Shown here: piece after piece, positions 17,089-24,694 of the stretch | How the letters are laid out: each line of letters begins with the position of its first letter | How positions within the stretch are numbered: position 1 is the first letter of the stretch | Assembly: GCA_024743095.1 (NCBI GenBank) | Contig: JANSXF010000020.1 | Location: 1-64,000, forward strand | DNA length: 64,000 nucleotides | Reading direction: 5' to 3' | Origin: Flavobacteriaceae bacterium | GTDB taxonomy: Bacteria > Bacteroidota > Bacteroidia > Flavobacteriales > Flavobacteriaceae | Notes under the pieces: model-generated | The model's database searches: none | What the model was told of the DNA's origin: nothing | The model's input: the letters and a program-made list of their open reading frames with translations, nothing else | Position numbers and translations under genes: made by a program

Positions 17089-18156
17089 ATGGGAGAACCA
17101 ATACATCCTAAAGAGCCGAGTTCGGATAAAAACATGGCCATTGCCTCGCAGATTAAAAAGCTGTGCGTGCAATTGGGTGTTTGTGTTGCCTTGATGCTGG
17201 GGTTGGCTTTTACAGTGGTCTTGGTCGCATTTGGCGACTTTGGTCCCAAAGAATATACAGCATTTCCAGATAATGTCTATTACTTGGATTACAATGTGTA
17301 CAATCTTTCCAACTCTGCTAAAAATCAAAAAATCAAGGAAGGTTTTGAAATTTTCAGGAACACTCCGCAACATTTGGGACCCAAACAAGCGGATTCAACG
17401 CAAATGTATGCAGGAAACAATCTGGCCTGCGCCAGTTGCCATTTAAATGGAGGGACAAAGCCTTATGCCGCTCCGCTGATAGGTGTGATCAAGCGATTTC
17501 CGCAGTATCGTGGTCGAGAGGATAAAATGGGGACCATCGAGGAGCGCATCAATGGTTGTATGGAGCGCAGTATGAACGGTAAGGTCATGCCAGAGGACAG
17601 TGGAAAAATGAAATCTTTGCTCGCCTACATAGAATGGTTGGGAAGGGCCGCACCACCGAACGGGGAAATAGAAGGACAAGGTTTTTTGACCATTGAAATT
17701 CCTGATAGGGCCGTGGATTTACAGCGTGGAGAACAGGTCTTTGTCAAAAACTGTGTGGAATGCCATGGCACGGATGGGCAAGGGGAGTCCCAAGCGGATG
17801 GCACTTATCTCTACCCGCCATTATGGGGAAACGATTCTTACAATAATGGTGCCGGCATGACACGAGTGATTACCGCCGCACAGTTCATAAAGGGGAACAT
17901 GCCCTATGGAACCACATTCGATACCCCCGTACTTACCGATGATGAAGCGTACGATGTAGCTGGATACATCAATCAAAAACTCAGGCCGACAAAGCCGAAT
18001 CGGGAGGTTGATTTCCCTGATTTGGTAAGGAAACCGGTTTCTACCCCCTACGGACCATATTCTGACAATTTTAGCGAAGAGCAGCATCAATTGGGGCCGT
18101 TCCAGCCCATAATGAAATATTATAAAGATGAATTTGATATGGTCAAAACCAAATAG
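17089..18156 (+). CDS. Dihaem cytochrome c, thiosulfate dehydrogenase (TsdA)-like
   Basis: Membrane-anchored dihaem cytochrome, 355 residues. One helix (about 25-48) is followed by two class I cytochrome domains: CASCH at 114-118 with the HLNGGTKPYAAP loop, and CVECH at 222-226. The order of motifs (PQYRGRE, then ERINGCMERSMNG, then PPLWGNDSYNNGAGM and GNMPYG) is that of TsdA, which joins two thiosulfates to tetrathionate. The unusual cysteine ligand of haem 1 has a match in Cys157, and Met271 is a probable haem 2 ligand. A good Shine-Dalgarno (AAAGGAG) precedes the ATG. It could also reduce tetrathionate or act on another sulfur compound; no other sulfur gene lies nearby. Confidence 0.75.
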   Translation: MGEPIHPKEPSSDKNMAIASQIKKLCVQLGVCVALMLGLAFTVVLVAFGDFGPKEYTAFPDNVYYLDYNVYNLSNSAKNQKIKEGFEIFRNTPQHLGPKQADSTQMYAGNNLACASCHLNGGTKPYAAPLIGVIKRFPQYRGREDKMGTIEERINGCMERSMNGKVMPEDSGKMKSLLAYIEWLGRAAPPNGEIEGQGFLTIEIPDRAVDLQRGEQVFVKNCVECHGTDGQGESQADGTYLYPPLWGNDSYNNGAGMTRVITAAQFIKGNMPYGTTFDTPVLTDDEAYDVAGYINQKLRPTKPNREVDFPDLVRKPVSTPYGPYSDNFSEEQHQLGPFQPIMKYYKDEFDMVKTK

Positions 18157-18162
18157 GTTTTG
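18144..18162. terminator. Weak hairpin between converging cytochrome and tetR genes
   Basis: CAAAACC-AAATA-GGTTTTG is a perfect 7-bp inverted repeat over the cytochrome stop codon. No T-run follows, so a role in termination is only a guess. Confidence 0.25.
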
Positions 18163-18173
18163 GGAATGGACAA

Positions 18174-18770
18174 TTACTTATCCATTTCGCAGCCTTTCAA
18201 AATCATTTGTAACCCCCATGATAAGGTGTCCGTTACTTTTTGATTGTCCAATCCGCAGACATCTTTGACTGTGATGATGGATTCTATCCCCATCAAAAGA
18301 ACGGACAGATGAATCAACTTTTCTTTATCCTCTTCGCTCAAATCTGCCTGATTGGATTTGAAGTGCTCCTTCAGGGTGTTGATACGATTTTTTCCCCTGC
18401 GCATATGTGGGTTCGATGACGCAAGCACCGCAGCCAAGAACTTTCTTGAGGTTTGTTCGTTTCGAAGACTGAAATCCAGATAGGCTTTTTGGATGTCTAG
18501 AATCGCATCGCTGTCTGATGCTCCTTCGTTGTTTTTAAAAATGGTGTCAGGATTGGGGACATCGAGCTGAAGGATCAAATCCATGGACAAGGAATCGATA
18601 TTGGTGTAGTACCTATAGATCGTTGCCCTGGAAATACCGGCCTTTTCCGCTACATTTTCCATGGTCAAGGTCGCTTTCCTTTCCAATAATTGCCGAGATG
18701 CTTCAAGGATTTTGTCCCTTGTGTTTTGCTTCTGTTTTTTACGCCCGGACGTAATATGTTTTTCTTTCAT
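18174..18770 (-). CDS. TetR/AcrR family transcriptional regulator
   Basis: DNA-binding repressor of 198 residues. The N-terminal helix-turn-helix (TMENVAEKAGISRATIYRYYTN, split here as ENVAEKAGIS and RATIYRYYTN) is clear; the remaining 140 residues are helical and should hold the ligand pocket. It is divergent to a cupin gene. Two near-identical 18-bp palindromes lie in the 73-base gap, one over its own start codon and one over the cupin transcription start, so it very likely represses itself and the cupin gene. The ligand is unknown. Confidence 0.88.
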   Translation of the reverse strand: MKEKHITSGRKKQKQNTRDKILEASRQLLERKATLTMENVAEKAGISRATIYRYYTNIDSLSMDLILQLDVPNPDTIFKNNEGASDSDAILDIQKAYLDFSLRNEQTSRKFLAAVLASSNPHMRRGKNRINTLKEHFKSNQADLSEEDKEKLIHLSVLLMGIESIITVKDVCGLDNQKVTDTLSWGLQMILKGCEMDK

Positions 18771-18786
18771 GAGACAAATATCTCAT
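18769..18786. promoter_or_regulatory. TetR operator 1, over the tetR start
   Basis: ATGAGA-CAAATA-TCTCAT, a perfect 6-bp inverted repeat with a 6-bp spacer. It overlaps the tetR start codon and the tetR -7 element. Same architecture as operator 2; the centres are 53 bp apart, about five helical turns. Confidence 0.75.
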
Positions 18787-18805
18787 AAAATTTTGAACTG
18801 TGAAA
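18775..18805 (-). promoter_or_regulatory. tetR promoter, apparently leaderless
   Basis: On the minus strand TTTC (18802-18805), 19 bases, then GATATTTG (18775-18782), each one mismatch from the Bacteroidota consensus. The tetR ATG begins 4 bases after the -7 element, so transcription should start at or next to the start codon. Operator 1 covers it. Confidence 0.5.
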
Positions 18806-18822
18806 ATTAATGGGTATGTTTG
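18792..18822 (+). promoter_or_regulatory. Cupin gene promoter
   Basis: TTTG (18792-18795), 19 bases, then TATGTTTG (18815-18822): a perfect match to the Bacteroidota housekeeping promoter in both elements and spacing. The predicted transcription start falls inside operator 2. Confidence 0.8.
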
Positions 18823-18839
18823 TGAGACACAAATCTCAC
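18822..18839. promoter_or_regulatory. TetR operator 2, over the cupin transcription start
   Basis: GTGAGA-CACAAA-TCTCAC, a perfect 6-bp inverted repeat with a 6-bp spacer, sharing the core TGAGA-N6-TCTCA with operator 1. It begins on the last base of the cupin -7 element and ends 4 bases before the ATG, a blocking position. Confidence 0.78.
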
Positions 18840-18843
18840 GAAA

Positions 18844-19287
18844 ATGAAAAACAATGCTTCAAAATGGGTCTTGGGCCAAAAGGTAACATTGCACCCGACC
18901 ACGGGTGATTATGATTTGGTTGTTTGTGAAACCCCTGCTGGGGCACAAGGTCCACCGCCACATGTGCATAGTGAGTACAAGGAAGCTTTTATGGTAATCG
19001 AGGGCGAGCTTGAGTTTTTTGTGAACGGAAAAACATTTATTTGTAAACAGGGAGAGTCTGTGGATGTGCCACCGGGAACCCTGCATACCTTCAGCAACAA
19101 AACGGATTCACCTTGTACTTGGGTCAATATTCACAGTCCCAAAGGATTCTATAAGTTTTTTGAAACTTTTGGTGTTCCCGAAACGGAAGATAACGCCGAG
19201 ATGAAATCTGTTAAACCGGAAATCATTCAAAAAGTATTGGCCACGGCTTTAGATTTTGATATGGCCATTCCTCCTCCTCCGCAATAA
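18844..19287 (+). CDS. Cupin domain protein under TetR control
   Basis: Single-domain cupin of 147 residues. Motif 1 is present as H40-x-H42 with E47 in PPPHVHSEYKEAF, and motif 2 as GESVDVPPGTLH with H81, so a metal site of three His and one Glu is complete. Such proteins include quercetin-dioxygenase-like enzymes and simple binding proteins; the substrate cannot be read from the sequence. It ends in a short proline run (AIPPPPQ). Divergent to the TetR gene and covered by its operator, it is probably induced by the compound it acts on or by a related one. Confidence 0.8.
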   Translation: MKNNASKWVLGQKVTLHPTTGDYDLVVCETPAGAQGPPPHVHSEYKEAFMVIEGELEFFVNGKTFICKQGESVDVPPGTLHTFSNKTDSPCTWVNIHSPKGFYKFFETFGVPETEDNAEMKSVKPEIIQKVLATALDFDMAIPPPPQ

Positions 19288-19341
19288 AATTGAGCATGTC
19301 TTTTGTATATTGGTGCTTCAAAATATAAGTAGTCACCGATA

Positions 19342-20265
19342 TTGGATTCGACCATAAAACATACTTCCATGATCAAGACCGAAGCCAAGCGCCTCGGTTT
19401 TTTGTCGTGCGGCATATCAAAGGCGGGGTTCCTGGAAGAAGAAGCTCCGCGTCTGGAGAAATGGCTCAAGCAGAACATGCATGGCCAGATGCAGTACATG
19501 GAAAACCATTTCGATAAGCGTTTGGACCCCACAAAATTGGTCGAAGGGTCCAAGTCCGTCATATCACTCTTGTTGAATTACTTTCCCTGCGAAGAGCAAA
19601 ATTCCGATTCCTATAAAATTTCCAAATATGCCTATGGGATGGATTATCACTTTGTGATAAAGGACAAACTCAAAAGCCTGCTCCATTTTATTCAAGAAGA
19701 AATAGGGGAGGTGCACGGCCGTGCATTTGTGGATTCCGCTCCCGTTCTGGACAAGGCATGGGCCGCTAAAAGTGGTCTGGGTTGGATAGGTAAAAACAGT
19801 AATTTGCTTACCCAACAAGTGGGCTCATTTTATTTTATTGCAGAATTGATCGTAGATTTGGATTTGGCCTACGATACACCGGTCACCGATCACTGTGGTA
19901 CCTGTACCGCTTGTATTGATGCCTGTCCTACGGAAGCCATTGTGCAACCGTATGTGGTCGATGGCAGTAAATGTATTTCCTATCTCACCATTGAACTGAA
20001 AAACGAGATTCCCTCGGAATTTGATGGCAAACTGGATGATTGGATGTTCGGTTGTGATGTGTGCCAAGATGTTTGCCCATGGAACCGATTTTCAAAATCG
20101 CATAGCGAACCCCTTTTCAATCCTAATCCTGATTTGCTGTCCCTTACCAAAAAGGATTGGGAAGAGATAACAGAGGATGTCTTCAAAAAAATCTTCAAAA
20201 AGTCAGCTGTAAAAAGAACAAAATTATCCGGTCTTGAGCGGAATATCAATTTTTTGAAGAAATAG
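19342..20265 (+). CDS. queG: Epoxyqueuosine reductase QueG
   Basis: Cobalamin- and Fe-S-dependent enzyme that makes queuosine from epoxyqueuosine in tRNA wobble position 34. About 307 residues. Two [4Fe-4S] clusters are shown by [12 protein letters not shown] with a following CISYLTIE, and [11 protein letters not shown]. The N-terminal segment [23 protein letters not shown] is typical of flavobacterial QueG. Residues before MIKTEAK resemble the usual start of homologues, so I keep the TTG at 19342; the ATG at 19369 would give 298 residues and is the alternative. Confidence 0.9.
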   Translation: MDSTIKHTSMIKTEAKRLGFLSCGISKAGFLEEEAPRLEKWLKQNMHGQMQYMENHFDKRLDPTKLVEGSKSVISLLLNYFPCEEQNSDSYKISKYAYGMDYHFVIKDKLKSLLHFIQEEIGEVHGRAFVDSAPVLDKAWAAKSGLGWIGKNSNLLTQQVGSFYFIAELIVDLDLAYDTPVTDHCGTCTACIDACPTEAIVQPYVVDGSKCISYLTIELKNEIPSEFDGKLDDWMFGCDVCQDVCPWNRFSKSHSEPLFNPNPDLLSLTKKDWEEITEDVFKKIFKKSAVKRTKLSGLERNINFLKK

Positions 20266-20340
20266 CATTATATTGAGCTGAATTCTTAAGATTTCCATGT
20301 CTTTTGTTGAGATATGGTAAAGACTAGCTAATCAGACGGG

Positions 20341-21666
20341 ATGATCAGGATTAAAAAACCAAAATTAAGCTTTTGGCAAATTTTTAATATGAATGTTGGC
20401 TTTCTTGGAATCCAATACAGCTTTGGGTTGCAGCAGAGCGCTATCAATCCCATATTTCTTTTTTTGGGGGCCACGGAGGAAATGCTTCCCATTTTAAATA
20501 TTGCAGGTCCTGTAACGGGATTGATTGTTCAACCTATCATTGGGGCCGTATCGGATAAAACATGGTCGCCACGCTGGGGCAGGCGAAAGCCTTTCTTCTT
20601 GATAGGTGCCATAATGGGCAGTATCTGTTTGTTTGCCTTTCCATTGAGTCCCGCCTTATGGTTCGCTGTGGGACTGTTGTGGATCTTGGATGTGGGCAAC
20701 AACATGGCCATGGAGCCCTATCGGGCGTTTGTGGGGGATAAATTGCCAGAGTCCCAATTCAGTATGGGCTATCAGATGCAGAGCCTTTTTGTGGGTGCGG
20801 GTATTCTTTTGGCAAATGCTTCCATCTTTTTGTTCCAGGATTGGTTCGGTGGTGGGCAAGAAGTGGAGGGGACTGTGCCCAAGTGGTTGTACTATTCCTT
20901 TTTTATTGGATCGTTCTTATCGATAGCTACCATCTTATGGTCTGTTTTAAAAACTCCCGAGATTCCTCCTACCGATGAAGAGCTTTCAGAAATCAACAAA
21001 CATAAAGCACTGCCCTTTGTGGAACGCGTCAAGGTACCTTTTGTGGAAATTGCCAAAGCGGTCAAGGATATGCCCAAATTTATGTGGAAGCTTTCCGCAG
21101 TTTATCTTTTTCAGTGGTATGCACTATTTGTATATTGGCAGTTCATAACGCCATTGTTTAGGGTCTCATTGGGATACGACACCTCCGAAGCAGCGGCCCA
21201 AGCCGCTAAAATGAGCACAACTTATAATGTGGTTACCGCTGTGGTGGCATTGGTATTGGTGCCATTGACCATGCGTTTTGGGGGCAAAAAAGTGTATGCA
21301 TTGAGCTTATTGGGCACTGCCGCGGCATTATTTGCAATCCCATACATTCAAGATCCGGTATATGTACTGTTTCCCATGGTGCTATTTGGAATCGGTTGGG
21401 CTGCGATGATGGGTATTCCGTATAGTATGGTGTCCAAAGTGGTCCCACAGGAACGGAGAGGAGTGTACATGGGTATATTGAATATGATGATCGTAATTCC
21501 AATGGGAATAGAAACACTTTCTTTTGGCCCTATTTTTAAAAACCTTTTAGGAGGCAATTCGGTCAATGCGATGCTTTTTGCAGGCTCGTTTTTTGTTATT
21601 GCGAGTATTTTGGCCATGCGACTCAATGTAAAAAAGGCTAAAAGGGAATATCCCTTGGATTCCTAA
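20341..21666 (+). CDS. MFS transporter, SLC45-like sugar transporter family
   Basis: Inner membrane transporter of 441 residues with about twelve helices and a central cytoplasmic loop near 205-235. The motif SDKTWSPRWGRRKPFFLIGA, and the opening FWQIFNMNVGFLGIQYSFGLQ seen in pieces, are those of the GPH/SLC45 sugar:proton symporters found in many Bacteroidota. The substrate is probably a mono- or disaccharide; no glycoside hydrolase or regulator lies next to it, so I cannot name one. It stands alone between queG and maeB. Confidence 0.8.
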   Translation: MIRIKKPKLSFWQIFNMNVGFLGIQYSFGLQQSAINPIFLFLGATEEMLPILNIAGPVTGLIVQPIIGAVSDKTWSPRWGRRKPFFLIGAIMGSICLFAFPLSPALWFAVGLLWILDVGNNMAMEPYRAFVGDKLPESQFSMGYQMQSLFVGAGILLANASIFLFQDWFGGGQEVEGTVPKWLYYSFFIGSFLSIATILWSVLKTPEIPPTDEELSEINKHKALPFVERVKVPFVEIAKAVKDMPKFMWKLSAVYLFQWYALFVYWQFITPLFRVSLGYDTSEAAAQAAKMSTTYNVVTAVVALVLVPLTMRFGGKKVYALSLLGTAAALFAIPYIQDPVYVLFPMVLFGIGWAAMMGIPYSMVSKVVPQERRGVYMGILNMMIVIPMGIETLSFGPIFKNLLGGNSVNAMLFAGSFFVIASILAMRLNVKKAKREYPLDS

Positions 21667-21738
21667 ATCGAACTGAGGCAGTAGGTTATAAAATTACGTT
21701 TTTAATTTTTCGGTCAACTTGAAATTGATTATCAAGAT

Positions 21739-21771
21739 TTTAAGATAAAAGCAACGAATGCCCTAACTTTA
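21739..21771 (+). promoter_or_regulatory. Possible maeB promoter
   Basis: TAACTTTA (21764-21771) is one mismatch from TAnnTTTG, with TTTA (21739-21742) 21 bases upstream. Weak evidence; placed 19 bases before the maeB ATG. Confidence 0.35.
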
Positions 21772-21790
21772 CCACTTCATTTTTTACAAT

Positions 21791-24088
21791 ATGAGCAAGG
21801 AAAAGCAAAGAAGGGAAGCGTTATTGTACCACGCAAAACCACAGCCGGGAAAAATCAAGATTGTACCAACAAAACCATATTCCACCCAAAGGGATTTGGC
21901 ATTGGCCTACTCACCAGGGGTGGCCGAACCTTGTTTGGAAATTGAAAAGAACAAGGATGATGTTTACAAGTACACAGCCAAAGGAAACATAGTTGCCGTA
22001 ATATCCAATGGAACGGCTGTATTGGGACTGGGGGATATTGGCCCGGAAGCTTCCAAGCCGGTAATGGAAGGAAAGAGTTTGCTTTTTAAGATTTTTGCTG
22101 ATATAGATGGAATCGACATCGAATTGGATACCAAGGATGTTGATCGTTTTATTGAAACCGTAAAGACAATCGCTCCGACTTTTGGAGGTATCAATTTAGA
22201 GGACATTAAAGCTCCAGAGGCCTTTGAGATAGAACGAAGGTTGAAGGAGGAACTGGATATTCCGGTAATGCACGATGATCAACACGGTACTGCCATAATT
22301 TCTGCCGCCGCTTTGTTGAATGCCCTGGAAATTGCGGAGAAGAAAATTGAAGATGTCAGAATCGTGGTAAGCGGGGCTGGTGCAGCTGCCGTTTCATGTA
22401 CCAAGCTGTACAAGGCATTTGGGGCAAGGGCAGAGAATATCGTAATGCTCGATAGTAAAGGGGTGATACGAAGTGACCGAGAAAACTTAAGTGCGGAGAA
22501 AGCAGAGTTTGCTACGGATAGAAAAATAGACACTTTGGAAGATGCCATGGTCGATGCCGATGTCTTCATTGGGCTTTCCATAGCTGATATTGTTTCTCCA
22601 GAAATGTTGAGTTCCATGGCTGAAAACCCGATTGTTTTTGCCATGGCGAACCCTAATCCTGAGATTGAGTACGATTTGGCCTGTGAAACAAGAAAGGATA
22701 TCATTATGGCCACTGGACGCTCGGACCATCCTAACCAAGTGAACAATGTGCTTGGTTTTCCCTTCATATTTAGAGGGGCCTTGGATGTGCGTGCCACCAA
22801 GATCAATGAAGAAATGAAAATGGCAGCGGTCAGGGCCCTCGCCGATTTGACACGAGAGCCTGTTCCTGAACAGGTAAATATTGCTTATGATGCCACAAGG
22901 TTGACCTTTGGCAGAAATTATATCATTCCAAAACCATTTGACCCACGTTTGATAACTAAAATTCCGCCAGCGGTGGCAAAAGCCGCTATGGATAGTGGGG
23001 TGGCCAAATTCCCTATCCAAGATTGGGATAGGTACGAAGAGGAACTGTATCAAAGGTCTGGCAACGACAATAAAGTAGTGAGGTTATTGCACAATAGGGC
23101 CAAGGTGAATCCAAAACGCATTGTTTTTGCGGAGGCGGAATTATTGGATGTAATGAAGGCCGCTCAGATTGTTTATGAGGAAGGGATAGCCACGCCTATT
23201 TTGCTCGGGAACAAGGAAATCATAGAGCATCTGAAGAAAGAACTTGAGTTTGATGCGGAGGTACCGATTATTGATCCACGCTCCGATGAGTTCAGTGAGA
23301 TGCGCTCCAGATATGCGCTAAAGCTCTGGGAACTCAGAAAAAGAAAGGGAGAGACCAAGTACAGTGCCCGTGTGAACATGGGAAAGCGTAACTATTTTGG
23401 CGCAATGATGCTGAAAGAAGGCGATGCAGACGGTATGATCTCCGGTTATTCCAGAGCATACCCCAAAGTGTTGCGCCCCGTTTTTGAGGTTTTGGGAAGG
23501 GCCAAAAACGTACAAAATGCTAGTACTGTCAATATCATGATTACGGATAGGGGACCACTGTTTTTGGCGGATACCTCCATCAATATAGATCCAAATGCAG
23601 AAGAGCTTGCAGAGATTGCCCAAATGACTGCGAACGTAGCCAAAACCTTTGGTTTTAATCCAATTATGGCATTACTTTCCTATGCAAACTTTGGTTCGTC
23701 CAACCATCCGCATGCGAAAAAAGTTAGGGAAGCGGTGAGGATCTTGCATGAAAGGAACCCAGATTTGGTGGTCGATGGAGAAATTCAAACCGATTTTGCC
23801 CTCGACCCAGGGATGAGCGATAAAAATTTCCCGTTCTCCAAAATATCCGGTAAAAAGGTCAATACCTTTGTGTTTCCGAACTTGGAATCCGCCAATATCA
23901 CCTATAAACTGTTAAAAGGGCTGAACAATGCTGATTCGATTGGCCCGATAATGGTAGGACTTACCAAAGCTGCCCATATTTTACAGTTGGGCGCGAGCGT
24001 AGATGAAATGGTGAATATGGCGGCAGTTGCCGTAATCGATGCCCAGGAACGCGAGAAGAGAAGGAAGGCTAGAATGCAAGGGGAATAG
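21791..24088 (+). CDS. maeB: NADP-dependent malic enzyme with phosphotransacetylase-like domain
   Basis: Converts malate to pyruvate, CO2 and NADPH. 765 residues in two parts: malic enzyme domain about 1-420 (PYSTQRDLALAYSPGVAEPC in pieces, NGTAVLGLGDIGP, HDDQHGTAIISAAALLNA, VVSGAGAAAVSC) and a C-terminal phosphotransacetylase-like domain about 430-760 (RIVFAEAE, DGMISGYSRAYP, LSYANFGSSNHP). In MaeB the second domain usually senses acetyl-CoA and does not act as a transferase. It is followed after 19 bases by ruvA and then sprA, an order often seen in Flavobacteriia. Confidence 0.94.
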   Translation: MSKEKQRREALLYHAKPQPGKIKIVPTKPYSTQRDLALAYSPGVAEPCLEIEKNKDDVYKYTAKGNIVAVISNGTAVLGLGDIGPEASKPVMEGKSLLFKIFADIDGIDIELDTKDVDRFIETVKTIAPTFGGINLEDIKAPEAFEIERRLKEELDIPVMHDDQHGTAIISAAALLNALEIAEKKIEDVRIVVSGAGAAAVSCTKLYKAFGARAENIVMLDSKGVIRSDRENLSAEKAEFATDRKIDTLEDAMVDADVFIGLSIADIVSPEMLSSMAENPIVFAMANPNPEIEYDLACETRKDIIMATGRSDHPNQVNNVLGFPFIFRGALDVRATKINEEMKMAAVRALADLTREPVPEQVNIAYDATRLTFGRNYIIPKPFDPRLITKIPPAVAKAAMDSGVAKFPIQDWDRYEEELYQRSGNDNKVVRLLHNRAKVNPKRIVFAEAELLDVMKAAQIVYEEGIATPILLGNKEIIEHLKKELEFDAEVPIIDPRSDEFSEMRSRYALKLWELRKRKGETKYSARVNMGKRNYFGAMMLKEGDADGMISGYSRAYPKVLRPVFEVLGRAKNVQNASTVNIMITDRGPLFLADTSINIDPNAEELAEIAQMTANVAKTFGFNPIMALLSYANFGSSNHPHAKKVREAVRILHERNPDLVVDGEIQTDFALDPGMSDKNFPFSKISGKKVNTFVFPNLESANITYKLLKGLNNADSIGPIMVGLTKAAHILQLGASVDEMVNMAAVAVIDAQEREKRRKARMQGE

Positions 24089-24107
24089 TCTCCATAAAAC
24101 CGATAAG

Positions 24108-24689
24108 ATGATTACCCATTTAAGAGGAAAACTGGTCGAGAAAAATCCAACGTATGCCATTGTGGAATGCGCTGGGGTGGGCTATTTTTTGAATATTTCG
24201 TTGCATACCTTTTCCTTGCTCACCGATGAGGAAAATATATTTATCCATACGGATTTATTGGTAAAGGAGGACTCCCATACGCTCTTCGGTTTTGCTGAGC
24301 GTGCCGAGCGTGAAGTGTTCCGTTTATTGATATCCGTTTCGGGGGTAGGGGCCAGCACGGCAAGAACCATGTTATCCTCGTTGTCACCTACCGAGGTCAG
24401 GGATGCCATTGCCAATGGGGATGTTCCCGCAATCCAGTCTGTGAAAGGGATTGGGGCCAAGACTGCCCAACGTGTAATCTTGGATTTAAAGGACAAGATT
24501 TTAAAAGTCTACGACATAGGCGAAGTTTCACAACAATCAAACAATACAAATAAAGAAGAAGCGTTATCTGCATTAGAGGTTCTTGGTTTTACCAGAAAGC
24601 AATCTGAAAAGGTAGTGGACAAGGTACTTTCCCAAGATTCTTCGTTAAGCGTGGAGAACATTATAAAACAGGCGCTGAAAAATTTGTAA
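24108..24689 (+). CDS. ruvA: Holliday junction branch migration protein RuvA
   Basis: Tetrameric junction-binding partner of RuvB, 193 residues. N-terminal OB fold (MITHLRGKLVEKNPTYAIVE), then two helix-hairpin-helix motifs (LISVSGVGASTA and IQSVKGIGAKTAQR), and a C-terminal UBA-like domain that contacts RuvB (EALSALEVLGFTRKQSEKVV). Start at ATG 24108, after the maeB stop. The next gene, sprA, begins 5 bases after its stop, so translation may be coupled. Confidence 0.95.
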   Translation: MITHLRGKLVEKNPTYAIVECAGVGYFLNISLHTFSLLTDEENIFIHTDLLVKEDSHTLFGFAERAEREVFRLLISVSGVGASTARTMLSSLSPTEVRDAIANGDVPAIQSVKGIGAKTAQRVILDLKDKILKVYDIGEVSQQSNNTNKEEALSALEVLGFTRKQSEKVVDKVLSQDSSLSVENIIKQALKNL

Positions 24690-24694
24690 CTAGT

